NCBI RefSeq assembly: GCF_030247605.1
Contig: NZ_JAOTSB010000002.1
Coordinates: 186,001 to 250,000 of the forward strand
Source: Acidaminobacter sp.
GTDB lineage: Bacteria > Bacillota > Clostridia > Peptostreptococcales > Acidaminobacteraceae
Length of the DNA stretch: 64,000 nucleotides
Direction of reading: 5' to 3'
Shown: one piece after another, positions 18,420 through 28,410 of the stretch
Layout of the letters: the number at the start of each line of letters is the position of its first letter
Position numbering within the stretch: position 1 is the first letter of the stretch
Program-made: the position numbers and the translations under genes
The notes under the pieces: generated by a model
The model's database searches: none
What the model saw: only the letters and a program-made list of their open reading frames with translations
What the model was told of the DNA's origin: nothing

Positions 18420-19359
18420 GTCCGCCGGCGCGCACCAGAAGTGCTCGCCATTCTCCTCTCTCACGCACTTCCAAGACTTCGTACCCATTTTTAGACATGG
18501 CTTCAAGGACAATTGACAGCTTTTTATCCAATATTCCTGAACTGATCCAGACTGCCCCTGGATTCAAATAGGATTTCATGCTGTCCGCAAGGGAGGCGAC
18601 AACATCCGCAATGATATTTGTCACCACGAGGTCCGCCGGCGAATCGACGACCTGCATCAGGTCACCTTCACAGACCTGGATCACATCAGTAACTTGATTG
18701 GCCTCGACGTTTTCTCTCGTGACTTCCACTGCTGCGGGGTCAATATCTGCCGCTACGACCTCCCCGGCGCCGAGTTTCGCAGCCACTATAGCCAGAATAC
18801 CGCTGCCACAGCCAATATCGTAGACTTTGCTGCCCTGCACAAGATTTTCTTCCAGAAGTTCCGCACACATAGTTGTGGTCTCATGTGTCCCGGACCCGAA
18901 GGCACCGCCAGGATCCAGCTCGATCACCAAGTCGAGAGGCTCAGCGTCAAGGACTTGCTCCCAGGACGGCTTGATGATCAAATGTCTGCCAATACGTACG
19001 GGATGGTAATATTTTTTCCATTCGTTTGCCCAGTCAGACTCTCTGACTTCTTTAATTTCAACTTCTCCAAGTCCGGGATCCAGCCCAAAGGTCGAAAGGT
19101 CAGCGACTTGGGCCTGAATCACAGGGATGAGCGCTTCCGGCGCCTCCATTTCCATATAGGCTTTGACAAGCGCGCCTTCAAACTCAAATTTAATTTCGCT
19201 TCGGTCAAAATAATCCCAGTCCCCTTCATAACCTTCATTGAAAATAGGATCGTTGGGGTCCTCGACGACAATGCCCTGAGCGCCCAGCTCATATAATAAA
19301 TTTGTGACTGCGTCCACAGCCATTGAGGTTGTTTTGACTTTTACTTCAAACCAGTTCAT
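18412..19359 (-). CDS. prmA: Ribosomal protein L11 methyltransferase
   Basis: Class I SAM-dependent trimethylation of L11. 315 residues: an N-terminal substrate-recognition domain, then a Rossmann domain with VYDIGCGSGILAIVAAKLG near residue 180 and the DPGGAFGSGTHETT segment before it. It follows dnaJ on the same strand, but a 23-bp inverted repeat lies between them. The dnaJ-prmA-rsmE order is standard in Firmicutes. Confidence 0.96.
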   Translation of the reverse strand: MNWFEVKVKTTSMAVDAVTNLLYELGAQGIVVEDPNDPIFNEGYEGDWDYFDRSEIKFEFEGALVKAYMEMEAPEALIPVIQAQVADLSTFGLDPGLGEVEIKEVRESDWANEWKKYYHPVRIGRHLIIKPSWEQVLDAEPLDLVIELDPGGAFGSGTHETTTMCAELLEENLVQGSKVYDIGCGSGILAIVAAKLGAGEVVAADIDPAAVEVTRENVEANQVTDVIQVCEGDLMQVVDSPADLVVTNIIADVVASLADSMKSYLNPGAVWISSGILDKKLSIVLEAMSKNGYEVLEVRERGEWRALLVRAGGHA

Positions 19360-19444
19360 GGTTTCTCCTCCAATACGGTCTAATACAAACTGTTGTGAAT
19401 CCTGCTGAAATTATATCACATCTTCCTTCTGAATTTACAGCAAA

Positions 19445-19497
19445 GCAGACCTGAAGCGGCATTCGTTTCACGGGAACGAATGCCGCTTCAGGTCTGC
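19445..19497. repeat. Perfect 23-bp inverted repeat between dnaJ and prmA
   Basis: Arms 19445-19467 and 19475-19497 are exactly complementary over 23 bases around a seven-base loop; the arm begins GCAGACCTGAAG. On the minus strand it follows the dnaJ stop and is followed by TTTGCTG, only a poor T-run. It may be a partial terminator or an RNA-processing/stability stem that lowers prmA-rsmE-mtaB expression relative to the heat-shock genes. Confidence 0.85.
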
Positions 19498-19518
19498 GCA
19501 CAGCAAAACAACTATGGT

Positions 19519-20679
19519 TCAATTATTAAAGGCTTCTTTGACCTTCTCAAAAAACTTTTTTTCACCTTTGGGCTGATCCGTTTTTTCCGCTTCAAACTTT
19601 TCACCCATAGACTCCGCAAAGGCTTTGAGCGCTTCTTTCTGCTTGTCGCTGAGTTTTGTCGGAATCTTAACTATGACGCGAACATACTGGTCGCCACGGC
19701 CATAACCATTGAGAACAGGAACGCCCTTGCCTTTAAGTCGGAAGGTTTTTCCGCTTGGGGTACCTTCCGGTATTTTATAGGACACTTTTCCGTCAAGTGT
19801 TGGCACTGTGACCTCGTCTCCAAGCACTGCCTGAGTGTAGGAGATCTCTATGTCGCAGAAGATATCGTTGCCATCCCGCTTAAAGATGTCGTGGGCAAGC
19901 ACCTTGAGGACGACGTAAACATCCCCTCTTGGACCGCCTTTGGCGCCCAAATCGCCCTCTTCTCTAAGCGTCATCTGATTGCCGGTTGAAACACCTGCTG
20001 GAATTTTGACATCAATAGTGCGTTTTTTCTTAACTTTTCCTTTACCCTTACAGGTGTGGCACGGCTTCTCTATGGTTTTGCCCGTGCCGCCGCAAGCCTG
20101 GCAAGGGCGCACTGAAATAGTCTCGCCAAATAGGCTGCGCTGGGAATATTTAACTTCACCGGCGCCGCCGCACTGAGAACATGTATTGACTTTCGAGCCT
20201 TCCTCCGCACCTGTGCCGCCACAGGTATGGCAGTCCTCAGTACGATAAAACTCAATCTTTTTATCAACGCCAAAAGCTGCCTCGACAAAGGTCAGCGTCA
20301 TGTCCACTCTAAGATCTGCGCCTTTGGTCGGACCCGCACGTCGTCCGCTTGAACGGAAACCGCCAAACCCGCCGCCAAACATCTCATTCAAAATGTCCTC
20401 AAAACCGCCAAAATCGCCAAAGCCGCCTGCGCCGCCATATCCGCCTGTATTCTGGTTTACGCCGGCATGCCCGAATTGATCATAAAGATTGCGCTTTTCA
20501 GTATCGCTGAGAACTTCATAAGCCTCGTTGATCTCTTTAAATTTCGCTTCAGATTCTTTATTATCCGGGTTTTTGTCGGGATGATACTTCATCGCCAGTT
20601 TACGAAACGCTTTTTTTATTTCATCCTCAGAGGCACCTCTGGCGACGCCTAGAACCTCGTAATAATCCCTTTTATCCAA
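19519..20679 (-). CDS. dnaJ: Chaperone DnaJ (type I Hsp40)
   Basis: Co-chaperone that stimulates DnaK ATPase. 386 residues: J domain with HPD (residues 1-70), a Gly/Phe-rich linker (75-125), four CxxCxGxG zinc repeats (about 145-210, such as [12 protein letters not shown] and [10 protein letters not shown]), and a C-terminal substrate domain. It is downstream of dnaK, separated by a long hairpin. A complete class I DnaJ. Confidence 0.98.
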   Translation of the reverse strand: MDKRDYYEVLGVARGASEDEIKKAFRKLAMKYHPDKNPDNKESEAKFKEINEAYEVLSDTEKRNLYDQFGHAGVNQNTGGYGGAGGFGDFGGFEDILNEMFGGGFGGFRSSGRRAGPTKGADLRVDMTLTFVEAAFGVDKKIEFYRTEDCHTCGGTGAEEGSKVNTCSQCGGAGEVKYSQRSLFGETISVRPCQACGGTGKTIEKPCHTCKGKGKVKKKRTIDVKIPAGVSTGNQMTLREEGDLGAKGGPRGDVYVVLKVLAHDIFKRDGNDIFCDIEISYTQAVLGDEVTVPTLDGKVSYKIPEGTPSGKTFRLKGKGVPVLNGYGRGDQYVRVIVKIPTKLSDKQKEALKAFAESMGEKFEAEKTDQPKGEKKFFEKVKEAFNN

Positions 20680-20739
20680 AATCCCTACCGCCTTTCTTTC
20701 GATGGATCGAGAAGATGCCTATGCAGATTAAGTTTTGCA

Positions 20740-20782
20740 GGGCGCCCAGCAAGATCCGTGTTTTAGATCTCGCTGGGCACCC
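20740..20782 (-). other. Long hairpin between dnaK and dnaJ
   Basis: Minus-strand GGGTGCCCAGC-g-AGATC ... GATCT-t-GCTGGGCGCCC forms a stem of about 16 pairs with one mismatch and a short loop. No T-run follows, so it is less likely a full terminator than an mRNA stability or processing element that sets the DnaK:DnaJ ratio. Confidence 0.6.
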
Positions 20783-20803
20783 GTTAGACATCTCTTTCTA
20801 TTA

Positions 20804-22636
20804 TTAATCCACGACTTCGTAATCGGCGTCGACGACTGTGTCGTCGACCGTTGGATGGGATGTCGAGTCATTTGCGCCGGCATTAGTCTGAGCTTCTTGT
20901 GAGGCTTTCTCATACATTTTTTGCGCAATCGGATGGAACGCGTTGGTCAGTGCTTCAACCGCAGCCTTAATGGCCTCTGCGTCGCTGCCTTCCAGGGACT
21001 TTTTCGCAGCTTCAATTTTTTCTTTGAGATCCGTTTTCTCAGCTTCTGTTGCACCGTCTCCAATTTCAGCAAGGGCTTTTTCAGATTCATAGATCATGTT
21101 GTCCGCATTGTTTCTGACTTCCGCGAGTTCTTTGACTTTGAGGTCTTCTTCTGCAAACATCTCTGCTTCTCTGACCTTTTTCTGAATTTCTTCCTCGTTC
21201 AAATTGGTCGTCGCTGTGATCGTGATGTGCTGAGTCTTGCCTGTGCCAAGATCTTTAGCGCCAACATGTACAATGCCGTTGGCGTCAATGTCAAAGGTGA
21301 CTTCGATCTGCGGCACGCCGCGTCTTGCTGGAGGAATACCGTCCAGCTGGAAGCGGCCAAGGGTGACGTTATCCTTGGACATAGGACGCTCGCCCTGGAG
21401 AACGTGAATATCAACCGCAGTCTGGTTGTCAGCTGCTGTGGAGAAAATTTGGCTCTTTTTAGTAGGAATAGTGGTATTTCTCTCGATCAGCTTGGTGAAG
21501 ACGCCGCCGAGGGTTTCAATGCCGAGAGAAAGTGGGGTGACATCGAGGAGAAGGACATCGTGAACTTCGCCGGAAAGAACACCTGCCTGAATAGCAGCGC
21601 CAAGGGCGACGCACTCATCCGGGTTAATACCTTTATGCGGCTCTTTGTTAGTGTATTTCTTGACCACAGCCTGCACCGCTGGCGTTCTGGTAGATCCGCC
21701 GACGAGGATAACCTGATCGAGCTCTCCAGCCTGAAGATTCGCGTCAGCGAGGGCTTTCTTGAGCGGCTCAATGGTCAAATTCACTAGATGCTCTGTCAAC
21801 TGGTCAAATTTTGCGCGTGTCAAATCCATATTGAGGTGAAGCGGACCATCTGCTGTCGCAGTGATGAACGGCAGATTGATATTCGTAGTTTGAACAGTCG
21901 AAAGCTCTTTCTTTGCTTTTTCAGCCGCTTCTTTCAAGCGCTGATGAGCCATTCTATCCTTAATGAGGTCAATGCCGTTTTCTTTCTTGAAGCTGTCAGC
22001 AAGGAAGTTGACGACTACTTCGTCAAAGTCATCACCGCCAAGGTGGTTGTTGCCGTTAGTCGCGAGAACTTCAAACACGCCGTCTCCAATTTCCAGGACG
22101 GAGACGTCAAAGGTACCGCCGCCAAGGTCGAAGACGAGAATTTTCTGTTGCTTGTCTGTTTTATCGAGACCATAGGAAAGTGACGCAGCTGTTGGCTCGT
22201 TGATGATCCGCTTGACGTCGAGACCGGCGATTCTGCCAGCGTCTTTAGTCGCCTGACGCTGGGCGTCTGAGAAGTATGCCGGAACTGTGATGACGGCTTC
22301 GGTGACTTTTTCACCAAGATAAGCTTCAGCGTCTGCTTTGAGCTTCTGTAGAATCATAGCGGAGATATCCTGTGGCGTATAATTTTTCCCGTCAATTTCG
22401 ACATGGAAATCTCTGCCCATGTTGCGCTTGATTGAAGCAATGGTTCTCTCAGGATTTGTAATAGCCTGACGCTTTGCGGTTTCTCCGACGAGTCGCTCAC
22501 CGCTTTTGGTGAATGCGACCACGGAAGGTGTGGTTCTATTGCCTTCAGCGTTAGGAATTACAACTGGCTCTCCGCCCTCGAGAACAGAGACGCAGGAATT
22601 GGTGGTGCCAAGGTCAATACCGATAACTTTTGCCAT
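20804..22636 (-). CDS. dnaK: Chaperone DnaK (Hsp70)
   Basis: 610 residues. The ATPase domain shows [18 protein letters not shown] at the start, [18 protein letters not shown] near residue 170 and the [13 protein letters not shown] motif near residue 310. The substrate-binding domain and helical lid follow. The C-terminal tail ends in DADYEVVD, close to the typical EVVD/EEVD-like end. Third gene of the hrcA-grpE-dnaK-dnaJ heat-shock operon. Confidence 0.99.
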   Translation of the reverse strand: MAKVIGIDLGTTNSCVSVLEGGEPVVIPNAEGNRTTPSVVAFTKSGERLVGETAKRQAITNPERTIASIKRNMGRDFHVEIDGKNYTPQDISAMILQKLKADAEAYLGEKVTEAVITVPAYFSDAQRQATKDAGRIAGLDVKRIINEPTAASLSYGLDKTDKQQKILVFDLGGGTFDVSVLEIGDGVFEVLATNGNNHLGGDDFDEVVVNFLADSFKKENGIDLIKDRMAHQRLKEAAEKAKKELSTVQTTNINLPFITATADGPLHLNMDLTRAKFDQLTEHLVNLTIEPLKKALADANLQAGELDQVILVGGSTRTPAVQAVVKKYTNKEPHKGINPDECVALGAAIQAGVLSGEVHDVLLLDVTPLSLGIETLGGVFTKLIERNTTIPTKKSQIFSTAADNQTAVDIHVLQGERPMSKDNVTLGRFQLDGIPPARRGVPQIEVTFDIDANGIVHVGAKDLGTGKTQHITITATTNLNEEEIQKKVREAEMFAEEDLKVKELAEVRNNADNMIYESEKALAEIGDGATEAEKTDLKEKIEAAKKSLEGSDAEAIKAAVEALTNAFHPIAQKMYEKASQEAQTNAGANDSTSHPTVDDTVVDADYEVVD

Positions 22637-22742
22637 TCTGATTTCCTCCTAATATAAAGTCAGTTTGATTGTGTTTTCATAATGGTTGTGCGGACAGATT
22701 CATTTGAACCAAAGTCAATTGCCTTAAAAAAGTCAATAGCTT

Positions 22743-23333
22743 TTAATGAGAAGATACCTTGACCATAGACGGACGAATCACCTTTTGGTTCAGGGTATAG
22801 CCTTTTTGGAACTCATCAAGAACCGTATCCGGCGCTATGCCTTCAGCAGCCTCTGTCATGACCGCGTGATGCATGACCGGGTCAAAGAGTTGTCCGACAG
22901 CCTCAATGGTAGCCACACCATAGTCCTTCAAAAGATCACTCAAGCTTTTGCGAATCATTTCTATGCCGCTGATCAGATTTTTGTTCTCTTCGCAGTCGTA
23001 ATCCACCGCGCTTAAAGCTCTGTCGAAATTGTCCAGGACTTTCAGGAGATCGACGACAAGTTTTTCGTTGCCGAATTTGATCAGCTCCTGCTTCTCTTTT
23101 TCAACGCGTCTTCTGTAGTTTTGATATTCAGCGGTCAGACGCAGGAACGCATCACCTTTGGCGGCCAATTCCTCCGTCAGACGTTTAATTTCCTTGTCTG
23201 CGTCGTTTGTCGGGGGCTCGGGTGTTTCCAGGTGACCATCGGCCACCTCATTTTCCTTTGTCCCCTGAGGAGCTGTCTCAAGAATCGTTTCCTGTTCATT
23301 TGCTGTCTGCTCTTTGTGTGTTTGTTTTTTCAA
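22743..23333 (-). CDS. grpE: Nucleotide exchange factor GrpE
   Basis: 196 residues: an acidic disordered N-terminus, a long coiled coil (about 45-105, [20 protein letters not shown]) and a C-terminal beta domain ([17 protein letters not shown]), as in all GrpE. It lies between hrcA (18-base gap) and dnaK (106-base gap). Confidence 0.97.
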   Translation of the reverse strand: MKKQTHKEQTANEQETILETAPQGTKENEVADGHLETPEPPTNDADKEIKRLTEELAAKGDAFLRLTAEYQNYRRRVEKEKQELIKFGNEKLVVDLLKVLDNFDRALSAVDYDCEENKNLISGIEMIRKSLSDLLKDYGVATIEAVGQLFDPVMHHAVMTEAAEGIAPDTVLDEFQKGYTLNQKVIRPSMVKVSSH

Positions 23334-23351
23334 TCTTTACACCTGCCTGTC

Positions 23352-24380
23352 TTATAAGTGGATGCCGGAAAAAAGCTCGGATAAAGTTTCCCTGATATAG
23401 TTCACCATGGTCATGGCGTGGCCGTAATCCATGCGGGTCGGTCCTAAAAGCGCGATCTTGCCGGCTGCCACATTATTGACGCGGTAAGGGGTCGACACGA
23501 CACTGCAGCTGGAAAAAGCCTCCAGACCAATTTCCGAACCAATTCTGACGGAAATGCCTTCATGCTCGAGAACTCCAATCAGACGTTCCACAATTTTGTT
23601 TTGTTCGAGGGCCTCTGAAAGCGATTTGGCTTTCTGTCGCTCTTCAAAGTCCTGCATGGCATAAATTCTGTCTTTGCCTTCAATGACATACTCAAATCGG
23701 TCGAATTCCCTGAATGTCTCCCTGACAATGGGAAGAAGATACTCGAGTACTCGGCGGTACTCAGGGTATTCCACCATGAGAGCGCCCATCTTCCTGATGT
23801 CGATCTCTTCAATGTGGCGCTCGTTGAAACGCTCACGGATAAGATCCGAAAGGGTATCCAACTCATTTTGCTCAACATCTACAAAATCGATTGGGATAGA
23901 TTTAAAAACCCCTGAATCCGCCACAAGAATCATCAACACTTTCGAATGGATGATTTTGACCAGCCTGAAATTCGTCAGCCGGCTCTTCTTGAATTGCGGC
24001 AGTGAAATGACAGAAACCATGCCGGTCAATTGACTCAGCAACTGAGCAGCCTGTCTGACGACGTCCTCAACCTCGATCAGGTTGCCGTGAAGAAGCCCTT
24101 TGATGAGATCCATCTGATCCTTGTCAATGGGGCCGTCTGTCAGCAAACGGTCGACATAGAGCCTGTACCCTTCCTCGGAAGGAATGCGCCCGGCCGATGT
24201 GTGAGGTTGAAGTAAGTACCCCAGTTCTTCCAGGTCCGCCATTTCATTTCTTATGGTCGCGGAACTGATGCCTACCGGGAACTTCTTGGCTATTGTTCTG
24301 GAGCCTACGGGCTGAGCGGTATCGATGAAGTCATCAATTATGAGCTTCAGGATCCGCAGCTTGCGATCGTTGATTTGCAT
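23352..24380 (-). CDS. hrcA: Heat-inducible repressor HrcA
   Basis: Repressor of class I heat-shock genes that binds CIRCE and depends on GroEL for activity. 342 residues: an N-terminal winged HTH (SRTIAKKFPVGISSATIRNE near residues 23-42), then a GAF-like and dimerisation region; LGPTRMDYGHAMTMVNYI near the end is diagnostic. First gene of the operon, directly behind a CIRCE element, so it represses itself and the chaperones. Confidence 0.98.
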   Translation of the reverse strand: MQINDRKLRILKLIIDDFIDTAQPVGSRTIAKKFPVGISSATIRNEMADLEELGYLLQPHTSAGRIPSEEGYRLYVDRLLTDGPIDKDQMDLIKGLLHGNLIEVEDVVRQAAQLLSQLTGMVSVISLPQFKKSRLTNFRLVKIIHSKVLMILVADSGVFKSIPIDFVDVEQNELDTLSDLIRERFNERHIEEIDIRKMGALMVEYPEYRRVLEYLLPIVRETFREFDRFEYVIEGKDRIYAMQDFEERQKAKSLSEALEQNKIVERLIGVLEHEGISVRIGSEIGLEAFSSCSVVSTPYRVNNVAAGKIALLGPTRMDYGHAMTMVNYIRETLSELFSGIHL

Positions 24381-24398
24381 GCCTTCACATCCTTGTTG

Positions 24399-24425
24399 TT
24401 AGCACTCATGTTTGACGAGTGCTAA
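24399..24425 (-). promoter_or_regulatory. CIRCE operator
   Basis: Exact TTAGCACTC-N9-GAGTGCTAA, the consensus HrcA binding site, between the promoter and hrcA. Confidence 0.97.
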
Positions 24426-24438
24426 CTCGATCAAATTT

Positions 24439-24467
24439 AGAATACCACCGCCTCCTTCACCTGTCAA
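24439..24467 (-). promoter_or_regulatory. hrcA operon promoter
   Basis: Minus-strand TTGACA (24467-24462), a 17-base spacer and TATTCT (24444-24439) immediately upstream of CIRCE. Confidence 0.85.
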
Positions 24468-24530
24468 GAGTTTCTCTGAAAAACGCAGAAAAAGGAAAAC
24501 GAAAAGGAAATCTTGAAGGGTGCAGAACCT

Positions 24531-24585
24531 AAAAATGGATGTAAAGGGAAGCCTCAGCTTACTCAGGTCCCCTAACATCCATATT
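24531..24585 (-). terminator. Terminator after hemW
   Basis: Minus-strand ATGGATGT ... ACATCCAT with an inner GGG/CCT stem, followed by TTTTT. It separates the lepA/hemW unit from the heat-shock operon. Confidence 0.75.
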
Positions 24586-24663
24586 GTCCAAAGTCATCAC
24601 ATAAGGTGTCATGGACTAACCATATGCCTGCCCATTACCCGACCCTATTACTGTTTGTAAAAT

Positions 24664-25794
24664 TCATTCAAAAAATTCTACAATAACAGCATTGGCAAAA
24701 TCCAGGCCTGCCTCTGTCAGTCTCAGGTGCTCCTTCTGAAGGTCAATCCAGCCTGTCCCTTTTAGTTTTTCAATGGCGGTCTTCTTTTCATTTAAAAAGG
24801 ATTTTCCGTATCTCGCCTGATACTGCGAATAGGGGATCCCCTCAGAAAGTCTCAGGCGCAGCATGATCCACTCTTTTTCGTCCTCCTGAGGGCTGATGGC
24901 TTCCTCTGAAATAACGGGCAGCGTTTCATGGCTCAAATCATGAATATATCGGTTGAGATCCGAGGTGTTTTCATAGCGCACACCATTCAGATATCCATGG
25001 GCAGACAGTCCAATTGCCGCATAGGAACCGCAGTTCCAATAGTTTAAATTATGCCGGCACGCTCTTCCCGGCTTCGCATAGTTTGAAATTTCGTAATGCT
25101 GATAACCCCGTTCTCTCAGAACTTCACGGATCCTATGGTCCATCTCCCGTTCCAGAGTTTCCTCCGGCAGCTTCAGAAGACCCTGGCGCTCCATTCTGTC
25201 AAAAGGCGTCCCCTCTTCAATCTTCAAACCATAAGCTGACACATGCTCCGGATCAAATTGTTTCAACCAACTCAGCGTCTCGTCTATGGCGGACAAAGTC
25301 TGTCCGGGCAGTCCTGTCATCAGATCCAGGTTGATATTGTCGAATCCCGTTTGGCGCAAGGCGTTAAAAGCTGTCGTGACCTCTTCCGGCGAATGGATGC
25401 GGCCTATGGCCCTCAGCAGGCTGAAGTCCATACTTTGAACGCCCATACTGAAGCGGTTGACACCAATACTTTTAAGAGTCTTTGACAAAGCTAAATTGAC
25501 GGATTCCGGATTGCCTTCAACGCTCCATTCAGAAAGCGAGGACAAATCAAAAAAGCGTTCAAACAGCCTGGAGAGCCTGTGCCAATCCTGGTCCTCCAGC
25601 AGTGTAGGTGTTCCGCCGCCAATAAAAATGGTTTCAGGCATCAGTCGGCCATAACGGGCTGCATGAAGCTGCACTTCCTTCTCGAGGGCATCCAAATAAT
25701 CCACTCGCCGGCTCAAATCCGGCATGGAGCAAAAATCGCAATAGTAGCATTTGCTCCTGCAGAACGGAATGTGTACATATAATCCCAGACTCAT
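24664..25794 (-). CDS. hemW: Radical-SAM heme chaperone HemW
   Basis: HemN-like protein; family members bind heme and are now regarded as heme chaperones rather than coproporphyrinogen oxidases. 376 residues from MSLGLYVHIPFC, with GGAGGCG upstream. The radical-SAM cluster motif is CRSKCYYCDFC, and FIGGGTPTLL follows near residue 60. The C-terminal HemN domain is present. It lies between lepA and hrcA as in Bacillus. Confidence 0.94.
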   Translation of the reverse strand: MSLGLYVHIPFCRSKCYYCDFCSMPDLSRRVDYLDALEKEVQLHAARYGRLMPETIFIGGGTPTLLEDQDWHRLSRLFERFFDLSSLSEWSVEGNPESVNLALSKTLKSIGVNRFSMGVQSMDFSLLRAIGRIHSPEEVTTAFNALRQTGFDNINLDLMTGLPGQTLSAIDETLSWLKQFDPEHVSAYGLKIEEGTPFDRMERQGLLKLPEETLEREMDHRIREVLRERGYQHYEISNYAKPGRACRHNLNYWNCGSYAAIGLSAHGYLNGVRYENTSDLNRYIHDLSHETLPVISEEAISPQEDEKEWIMLRLRLSEGIPYSQYQARYGKSFLNEKKTAIEKLKGTGWIDLQKEHLRLTEAGLDFANAVIVEFFE

Positions 25795-25854
25795 TTGGCG
25801 CCTCCATTTCAATGACTGGCAGTGACCTGCACTGCGTTTTCCCAAAACACGAAC

Positions 25855-25892
25855 GCGGCTCTTCCCCGGTCCATCCCGGAGAAAAGCCGCAT
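25855..25892 (-). terminator. Strong hairpin after lepA
   Basis: GCGGCT-tTTC-t-CCGG ... CCGG-gGAAg-AGCCGC on the minus strand, 34 bases after the lepA stop. Only a weak T-rich tail (GTTCGTGTTTT) follows, so it may attenuate rather than stop transcription into hemW. Confidence 0.55.
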
Positions 25893-25925
25893 AAAAAAGT
25901 TATGGTTAATTATGGCTATCTATGG

Positions 25926-27746
25926 TTATTTGCTGTCGTCGTATTTGAGAACCTCGAGGAATGCCTGCTGAGGCACTTCCACGGAACCCAGCTGACGCAT
26001 CTTCTTCTTGCCTTCCTTTTGCTTCTCAAGCAGCTTTTTCTTACGAGAAATGTCGCCGCCGTAGCACTTTGCCAGCACGTCTTTTCTCAGCGCGCTAATG
26101 GTCTCCCTGGCAATGATATTGCTGCCGATGGACGCCTGAATAGGCACCGCGAACTGGTGGCGCGGAATGACTTCCTTAAGCTTCTCACAAATAACACGGC
26201 CTCTCGATACGGCTTTTGAAGAATGCACAATCATAGAAAACGCGTCAATCAAATCTTTGTTGAGCAGGACGTCCAGTTTGACCAGATCCGACTCACGGTA
26301 TTCCTTAAATTCATAATCCAGCGACCCATAACCGCGGGTCTTGGATTTCAAAGCATCAAAGAAATCATAAATGACTTCGTTCAGCGGGAGCTCGTAATGG
26401 AGCCTGACGCGCTTAGCATCCAAATAATCCATGGAGAGCATGACGCCTCTTCGATTCTGGCACAGCTCCATAATGTTGCCTACGTATTCAGTCGGACAGA
26501 AAATATGCGCGTCCACAATAGGTTCTTCCATGGTCAAAATGGACTGGCGATCCGGCAGATTCGTTGGATTCTGAACCATGACCACCTCGCCGTCCGTTTT
26601 GGTAATTCTATAAATAACACTTGGCGACGTCGCAATCAAATCCAGGTCGAATTCCCGTTCGAGACGCTGCTGGATAATTTCAAGGTGCAGAAGCCCTAGA
26701 AAGCCGCAGCGGAATCCAAAGCCGAGGGCTACTGAAGTTTCAGGTTCGAAGGTCAGCGCCGCATCATTGAGCTGAAGCTTTTCAAGGGCGTCGCGAATTA
26801 CATCATAGCTTTCGCCTTCTGCCGGATAAATACCGCAGTAGACCATAGGCTGAGCCTTTTTGTAACCCGGGAGCGGCTCTGGCGCAGGCCGTTCCGCTTC
26901 CGTAATGGTATCGCCCACTCGACAGTCTATGACGTTCTTAATGCTTGCCGTTATATAGCCGACATCTCCTGCCTTGAGAACCTCGACAGGTGCAGCGCTA
27001 GGAATAAAGATGCCTACCTCGACGACCTCGAAAACCTTTTTCGCAGCCATCATCATAATTTTTGTCCCTTTTTTGACCTGACCCTCTTTGATTCGTACTA
27101 TTGCCACCGCACCCCGATAGGAGTCATAATAAGAGTCGAAGATCAGCGCTTTCAACGGACCTTCCTCGTCTCCGTTCGGTGCCGGCACTTTATGTACCAC
27201 AGCTTCGAGGACATCTTCAATATTCAGGCCGTCTTTGGCAGAAATCAGCGGCGCGTCCTCTGCGAGGATGCCTATGACCTCCTCAATCTCATGTTTGATT
27301 TCATCCGGTCTCGCGCTCGGCAAGTCAATTTTATTGAGAACCGGCACGATTTCGAGTCCCTGCATGTCCGCGAGGTGAACGTTTGCCAATGTCTGCGCTT
27401 CAACCCCTTGGGATGCGTCAACCACCAGAACTGCACCTTCGCATGCAGCAAGGCTTCTGGAGACTTCATAAGTGAAATCCACATGGCCCGGGGTATCGAT
27501 CAAGTTCAAAATGTATTCTTCGCCATCTTTAGCTTTATAAACAAGACGCGTGGTTTGCAGCTTGATGGTAATGCCACGCTCCCGCTCCAGGTCCATAGTG
27601 TCCAGGATTTGGTCCTTCATTTCACGTTGAGTCAGAAGTCCGGTGGTCTGGATCAAACGATCTGCCAGAGTTGACTTGCCGTGGTCAATGTGCGCAATGA
27701 TGCTGAAGTTCCTTATTTTGTCCTGTCGATTCAAGTGTTTCGACAT
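25926..27746 (-). CDS. lepA: Elongation factor 4 (LepA)
   Basis: Ribosome-binding GTPase related to EF-G that acts in translation or ribosome biogenesis under stress. 606 residues, full length. GTPase motifs [14 protein letters not shown] (G1), RGITIK (G2), DTPGHVDF (G3) and NKIDLPSA (G4) are seen in the first 135 residues, and the LepA-specific C-terminal domain closes the protein. It is divergent from rpsT, the standard arrangement. Confidence 0.98.
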   Translation of the reverse strand: MSKHLNRQDKIRNFSIIAHIDHGKSTLADRLIQTTGLLTQREMKDQILDTMDLERERGITIKLQTTRLVYKAKDGEEYILNLIDTPGHVDFTYEVSRSLAACEGAVLVVDASQGVEAQTLANVHLADMQGLEIVPVLNKIDLPSARPDEIKHEIEEVIGILAEDAPLISAKDGLNIEDVLEAVVHKVPAPNGDEEGPLKALIFDSYYDSYRGAVAIVRIKEGQVKKGTKIMMMAAKKVFEVVEVGIFIPSAAPVEVLKAGDVGYITASIKNVIDCRVGDTITEAERPAPEPLPGYKKAQPMVYCGIYPAEGESYDVIRDALEKLQLNDAALTFEPETSVALGFGFRCGFLGLLHLEIIQQRLEREFDLDLIATSPSVIYRITKTDGEVVMVQNPTNLPDRQSILTMEEPIVDAHIFCPTEYVGNIMELCQNRRGVMLSMDYLDAKRVRLHYELPLNEVIYDFFDALKSKTRGYGSLDYEFKEYRESDLVKLDVLLNKDLIDAFSMIVHSSKAVSRGRVICEKLKEVIPRHQFAVPIQASIGSNIIARETISALRKDVLAKCYGGDISRKKKLLEKQKEGKKKMRQLGSVEVPQQAFLEVLKYDDSK

Positions 27747-27803
27747 GAATTTTATTCCTCCTATTTAGTGCTGTTCAAAGTGTCGCTGAACCGTGAAATT
27801 CCA

Positions 27804-27832
27804 GTCAATTATAACACAGCGGCCACCCCTTC
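27804..27832 (-). promoter_or_regulatory. lepA promoter
   Basis: Minus-strand TTGTGA, a 17-base spacer and TATAAT upstream of lepA. Confidence 0.65.
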
Positions 27833-27888
27833 ACAACGAGAATGTGCTAAGGTGTTGTCAGGTTTATGTAAAATGCTTGTAATTATCG

Positions 27889-27917
27889 TTGCTTTTTATA
27901 ATTCGACATGATAGAAT
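27889..27917 (+). promoter_or_regulatory. rpsT promoter
   Basis: TTGCTT, a 17-base spacer and TAGAAT, about 37 bases before the rpsT start. Confidence 0.65.
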
Positions 27918-27953
27918 ACTTTTGTTGAACATCTAAGTGGGAGGTGAAAGTAA

Positions 27954-28223
27954 ATGGCAAATATAAAATCTGCCGAGAAAAGAATTTCAGTAATCAAAAA
28001 GAAGACGCTTTTGAACAAGTCCCGCAAATCTGCTCTTAAGACCGCAGAGAAGCGTTTCCTCGAGGCAATTGCAGCTGGCAATAAGGCACTCGCTCAGGAA
28101 AAGTTGACTTTCGTTGAGAAAAAGCTTTCCCAGGCTGCTTCTAAAGGTACCATTCATAAGAATGCGGCTTCAAGAAAGATTTCCCGTCTCAATAAGCGCC
28201 TCAAAGACATGATCGCTGGATAA
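27954..28223 (+). CDS. rpsT: 30S ribosomal protein S20
   Basis: Binds the 5' domain of 16S rRNA. 89 residues, rich in Lys and Ala: MANIKSAEKRISVIKKKTLL opens it, and ASRKISRLNKRLKDMIAG closes it. GGGAGG lies upstream of the ATG. It is a lone plus-strand gene between lepA and holA, as in other Firmicutes, with its own promoter and terminator. Confidence 0.98.
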   Translation: MANIKSAEKRISVIKKKTLLNKSRKSALKTAEKRFLEAIAAGNKALAQEKLTFVEKKLSQAASKGTIHKNAASRKISRLNKRLKDMIAG

Positions 28224-28305
28224 ACTTTCTTAAACGCCGTCACGTTCCCCAAGAAAGTGTTCACTTTCAAATAAGTTGAGCCGTTGAGAAATCAACTTGT
28301 CAAAT

Positions 28306-28342
28306 AAGCGTATGATCTTATCAAGAGATCATACGCTTTTTT
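28306..28342 (+). terminator. rpsT terminator
   Basis: AAGCGTATGATCT ... AGATCATACGCTT followed by a T-run. A smaller stem (AAGTTGA / TCAACTT, 28273-28298) precedes it. Confidence 0.9.
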
Positions 28343-28410
28343 ATTTTTTGTTCCTGAGGAATGGAGAATGCAGTTAATAAGCGTACTGCTGAGGGAACCC
28401 TGGAATGACG

